From assembly GCA_963704475.1 (NCBI GenBank), contig OY969900.1, forward strand, positions 806,001 to 870,000: a DNA stretch of 64,000 nucleotides. Direction: 5' to 3'. Made by a program: the position numbers and the translations under genes. This stretch comes from UBA9655 sp963704475 (GTDB taxonomy: Bacteria; Pseudomonadota; Alphaproteobacteria; UBA9655). Shown in pieces: positions 61,645-64,000 of the stretch. The notes beneath the pieces are model-generated. The model saw only the letters and a program-made list of their open reading frames with translations, had not been told where the DNA came from and made no database searches. Position 1 is the first letter of the stretch. Each line of letters opens with the position of its first letter.

Positions 61645-64000
61645 CTATTCAGTAACCCCTAAAACAACGTTCAACCCTAAAGAGCGCAGCTCTTTTGTCA
61701 AAACGTTGAAAGATTCTGGAATTCCTGATTCAAAATTATCATCGCCTCGAACAATGGATTCATAAACTTTAGTTCGTCCAGAAACGTCGTCAGATTTTAC
61801 TGTTAACATTTCTTGGAGCGTATAAGAGGCTCCATAAGCTTCCAGAGCCCACACTTCCATTTCTCCAAAACGCTGGCCACCAAACTGGGCCTTACCCCCA
61901 AGAGGTTGCTGGGTAATAAGGCTGTAAGGACCGACTGAACGGGCATGAATCTTATCGTCCACAAGATGGTGAAGTTTAAGCATATACATATACCCAACGG
62001 TTACTTTACGGTCAAAGGGCTCCCCTGTGCGTCCATCAATTAAGGTCACTTGTCCACTTACATCAAGATTTGCTTTTTTAAGTTCATGATTGATATCTGC
62101 TTCATGAGCTCCATCAAAAGCGGGGGTTGCCATAGGAACTGCAGCCGTCAAATGAGTCGCAAGTTCTACAACCTCATCATCTGACATAGCCTTAATCTCT
62201 TTCACAATATGATCATCTTCATAGATGTGATCTAAAGTTGTACGTAATAATTTTGTATCTTTGTGCTCCTCAATGGCCATTTTAGATAATACAGTATTAA
62301 TCTGACGCCCTAATCCTGCAGCTGCCCATCCCAAATGAGTTTCGAGAATTTGTCCCACGTTCATACGTGAAGGAAGACCGAGAGGGTTTAAAACGACATC
62401 AACGGGCGTTCCATCCTCAAGATGAGGCATATCTTCCACGGGAACAATACGAGACACAACTCCCTTGTTTCCATGGCGTCCTGCCATCTTGTCGCCCGGC
62501 TGAAGTTTACGCTTAACAGCCACAAACACTTTAACATGCTTCAAAACACCAGTGGGAAGTTCATCGCCACGGCGAAGCTTTTCTACCTTATCCTCAAAAT
62601 GTGCCTGGAGTGCAGTAATACGCTCATCATGGTTCTGCTTTGCAGACTCTAAGGCGGACATAATAGCATCATCTTCAACTGTTACTTGACGCCATTGTCC
62701 TTTGGAGAGGGTATCAAGCACAGCCTTCGTAATTTTTGTGCCTTTTTTCACACCAGCAGGAGCATTGCTAATTTTTTGATTCATGAGCAATTCTTCGAGC
62801 GTTGTATAGAAATTCCTGTCTAGAATGGATCTTTCCGCGTCTCTATCTTTTACGAGACGCTCAATCTCAGCCCGTTCAATAGTCAAAGCACGCTCATCCT
62901 TTTCCACTCCTCGACGAGAGAATACACGAACTTCTACAACAGTTCCTTGAACCCCAGGAGGTAATCTTAAAGAAGTGTCCCGCACATCCGATGATTTTTC
63001 TCCAAAAATCGCTCGTAAAAGCTTTTCTTCTGGCGTTGAGGGGGTTTCTCCTTTAGGTGTTACTTTTCCAACAAGGATGTCACCTGGTTTTACATCTGCT
63101 CCAATATATACAATGCCTGCTTCGTCTAAGTGACGCAGCGCTTCATCACCAATATTGGGGATATCACGTGTAATTTCTTCATTTCCAAGCTTTGTATCAC
63201 GTGCCAGCACCTCAAACTCTTCAATATGAATGGAGGTAAAAATATCATTTTTGACGATTCGCTCAGAGATAATGATGGAATCCTCAAAATTGTAACCATT
63301 CCAAGGCACAAATGCAACGAGAGCATTCGACCCAAGAGCTAGATCACCCAAGTCCATACAAGGACCATCCGCAATAATATCGCCTTTCTCAATCTTATCC
63401 CCTATCTTCACAAGGGGTTTTTGATTCACACAGGTTTTGTCGTTGGAGCGCTGGAACTTTAAAAGTTTATAAATATCCACATTGCTTGTGGTCATAGCAC
63501 TTGCATCCGTCGCACGAATTATGATTCGGGAGGCATCTACTTGATCAACAATGCCTGCTCTTTTTGCAACAATAGCAACACCTGAATCCCATGCTACAGG
63601 GCCTTCCATCCCAGTCCCTACAAAGGGGGCTTCTGTGCGCAAAAGAGGCACGGCTTGGCGTTGCATGTTTGACCCCATCAAGGCGCGGTTTGCATCGTCA
63701 TTTTCAACAAAGGGAATAAGAGAAGCGGCCACGGAGACGATCTGTTTTGGAGAAACGTCCATCAAATCGATTTCTGCAGCTGACACAACTATAAAGTCAC
63801 CGTTCTGTCTACAGCTCACAAAATCTGAGATAAAGCGATTATTTTTATCGATCTCTGCGTTAGCCTGCGCAATGGTGTGCTTACTCTCATCCATAGCCGT
63901 AAGATAAACAATATCTTTTGTTACCACTCCCCCAACAACTTTACGGTAAGGAGTTTCTATAAATCCGTATTTATTCACCCGTGCATAGGTTGCAAGAGAG
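61645..64000 (-). CDS. rpoB: DNA-directed RNA polymerase beta subunit (partial)
   Basis: The C-terminal ~784 residues; the N-terminal part lies beyond the right window edge, as the frame stays open to 64000 (reads SLATYARVNKYGFIETPYRK). Motifs: GVAIVAKRAG, VAFVPWNGYNFEDSIIISER, the switch and clamp region HGNKGVVSRIVPVEDMPHLE, and the end HHLVDDKIHARSVGPYSLIT, FGGQRFGEMEVWALEAYGA. Rifampicin-site residues are upstream of the window. Forms the RNA polymerase core with rpoC. Confidence 0.98.
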   Translation of the reverse strand, partial: SLATYARVNKYGFIETPYRKVVGGVVTKDIVYLTAMDESKHTIAQANAEIDKNNRFISDFVSCRQNGDFIVVSAAEIDLMDVSPKQIVSVAASLIPFVENDDANRALMGSNMQRQAVPLLRTEAPFVGTGMEGPVAWDSGVAIVAKRAGIVDQVDASRIIIRATDASAMTTSNVDIYKLLKFQRSNDKTCVNQKPLVKIGDKIEKGDIIADGPCMDLGDLALGSNALVAFVPWNGYNFEDSIIISERIVKNDIFTSIHIEEFEVLARDTKLGNEEITRDIPNIGDEALRHLDEAGIVYIGADVKPGDILVGKVTPKGETPSTPEEKLLRAIFGEKSSDVRDTSLRLPPGVQGTVVEVRVFSRRGVEKDERALTIERAEIERLVKDRDAERSILDRNFYTTLEELLMNQKISNAPAGVKKGTKITKAVLDTLSKGQWRQVTVEDDAIMSALESAKQNHDERITALQAHFEDKVEKLRRGDELPTGVLKHVKVFVAVKRKLQPGDKMAGRHGNKGVVSRIVPVEDMPHLEDGTPVDVVLNPLGLPSRMNVGQILETHLGWAAAGLGRQINTVLSKMAIEEHKDTKLLRTTLDHIYEDDHIVKEIKAMSDDEVVELATHLTAAVPMATPAFDGAHEADINHELKKANLDVSGQVTLIDGRTGEPFDRKVTVGYMYMLKLHHLVDDKIHARSVGPYSLITQQPLGGKAQFGGQRFGEMEVWALEAYGASYTLQEMLTVKSDDVSGRTKVYESIVRGDDNFESGIPESFNVLTKELRSLGLNVVLGVTE

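Overview
The window looks like a chromosomal segment of an AT-rich, host-associated alphaproteobacterium. Support: rpsT lies directly upstream of dnaA-dnaN, a truB-rpsO-pnp block, an ffh-rpsP-rimM-trmD-rplS operon, an LdtR-type MarR regulator, a DksA with only two of four zinc cysteines, and COQ9/TetR-like and RMD1 (mitochondrial RMND1-like) proteins. A DUF2608 protein, an ankyrin-like secreted protein, decayed insertion sequences and many dispersed palindromes recall Holosporales/Rickettsiales-type symbionts. That placement is an inference; no 16S gene is present.

Layout. 1-0.7 kb: a dead ISAs1-family transposase end and the 5' part of a group II intron. 0.7-2.6 kb: three small secreted-peptide genes and a DsbA-like oxidoreductase. 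2.6-4.5 kb: a divergent second copy of the LptD barrel with a Gly/Met/His-rich insert. 4.6-5.8 kb: an IS4-type element with clear terminal inverted repeats. 5.8-9.95 kb: a YgjP-like metalloprotease and a shortened dcw cluster (mraZ-rsmH-ftsL-ftsI) behind four MraZ boxes. 10-17 kb: rsmA, surA and divergent lptF-lptG-lptD. 17-20 kb: uracil-DNA glycosylase, ldtR, secB and an outer-membrane protein. 20-25.6 kb: an efflux operon whose RND pump is split in two, the second half being fused to a TolC-type outer-membrane factor. 25.7-33 kb: esterase, prepilin peptidase, dksA, tsaD and several secreted or unknown proteins. 33-44 kb: nitronate monooxygenase, pnp-rpsO-truB, trkA, dnaN and dnaA. 44-50.5 kb: rpsT, ankyrin-like protein, carD, MscS channel, tRNA-Arg, dut. 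50.6-57 kb: metQIN and the ffh-rplS operon. 57-64 kb: rpoC and the C-terminal two thirds of rpoB, cut by the window edge.

How it works together. Much of the first half serves the envelope: SurA, LptF, LptG and LptD build the LPS-export route, FtsI/FtsL/MraZ serve septation, SecB and DsbA feed and fold exported proteins. The unusual items are the LptD paralogue placed upstream of a DsbA-like gene, and the split and fused RND-OMF pump. Intergenic gaps from 33 kb onward are filled by at least three families of palindromic repeats, including three near-identical ~137-bp elements. One of these sits between the rpoC stop codon and its terminator.
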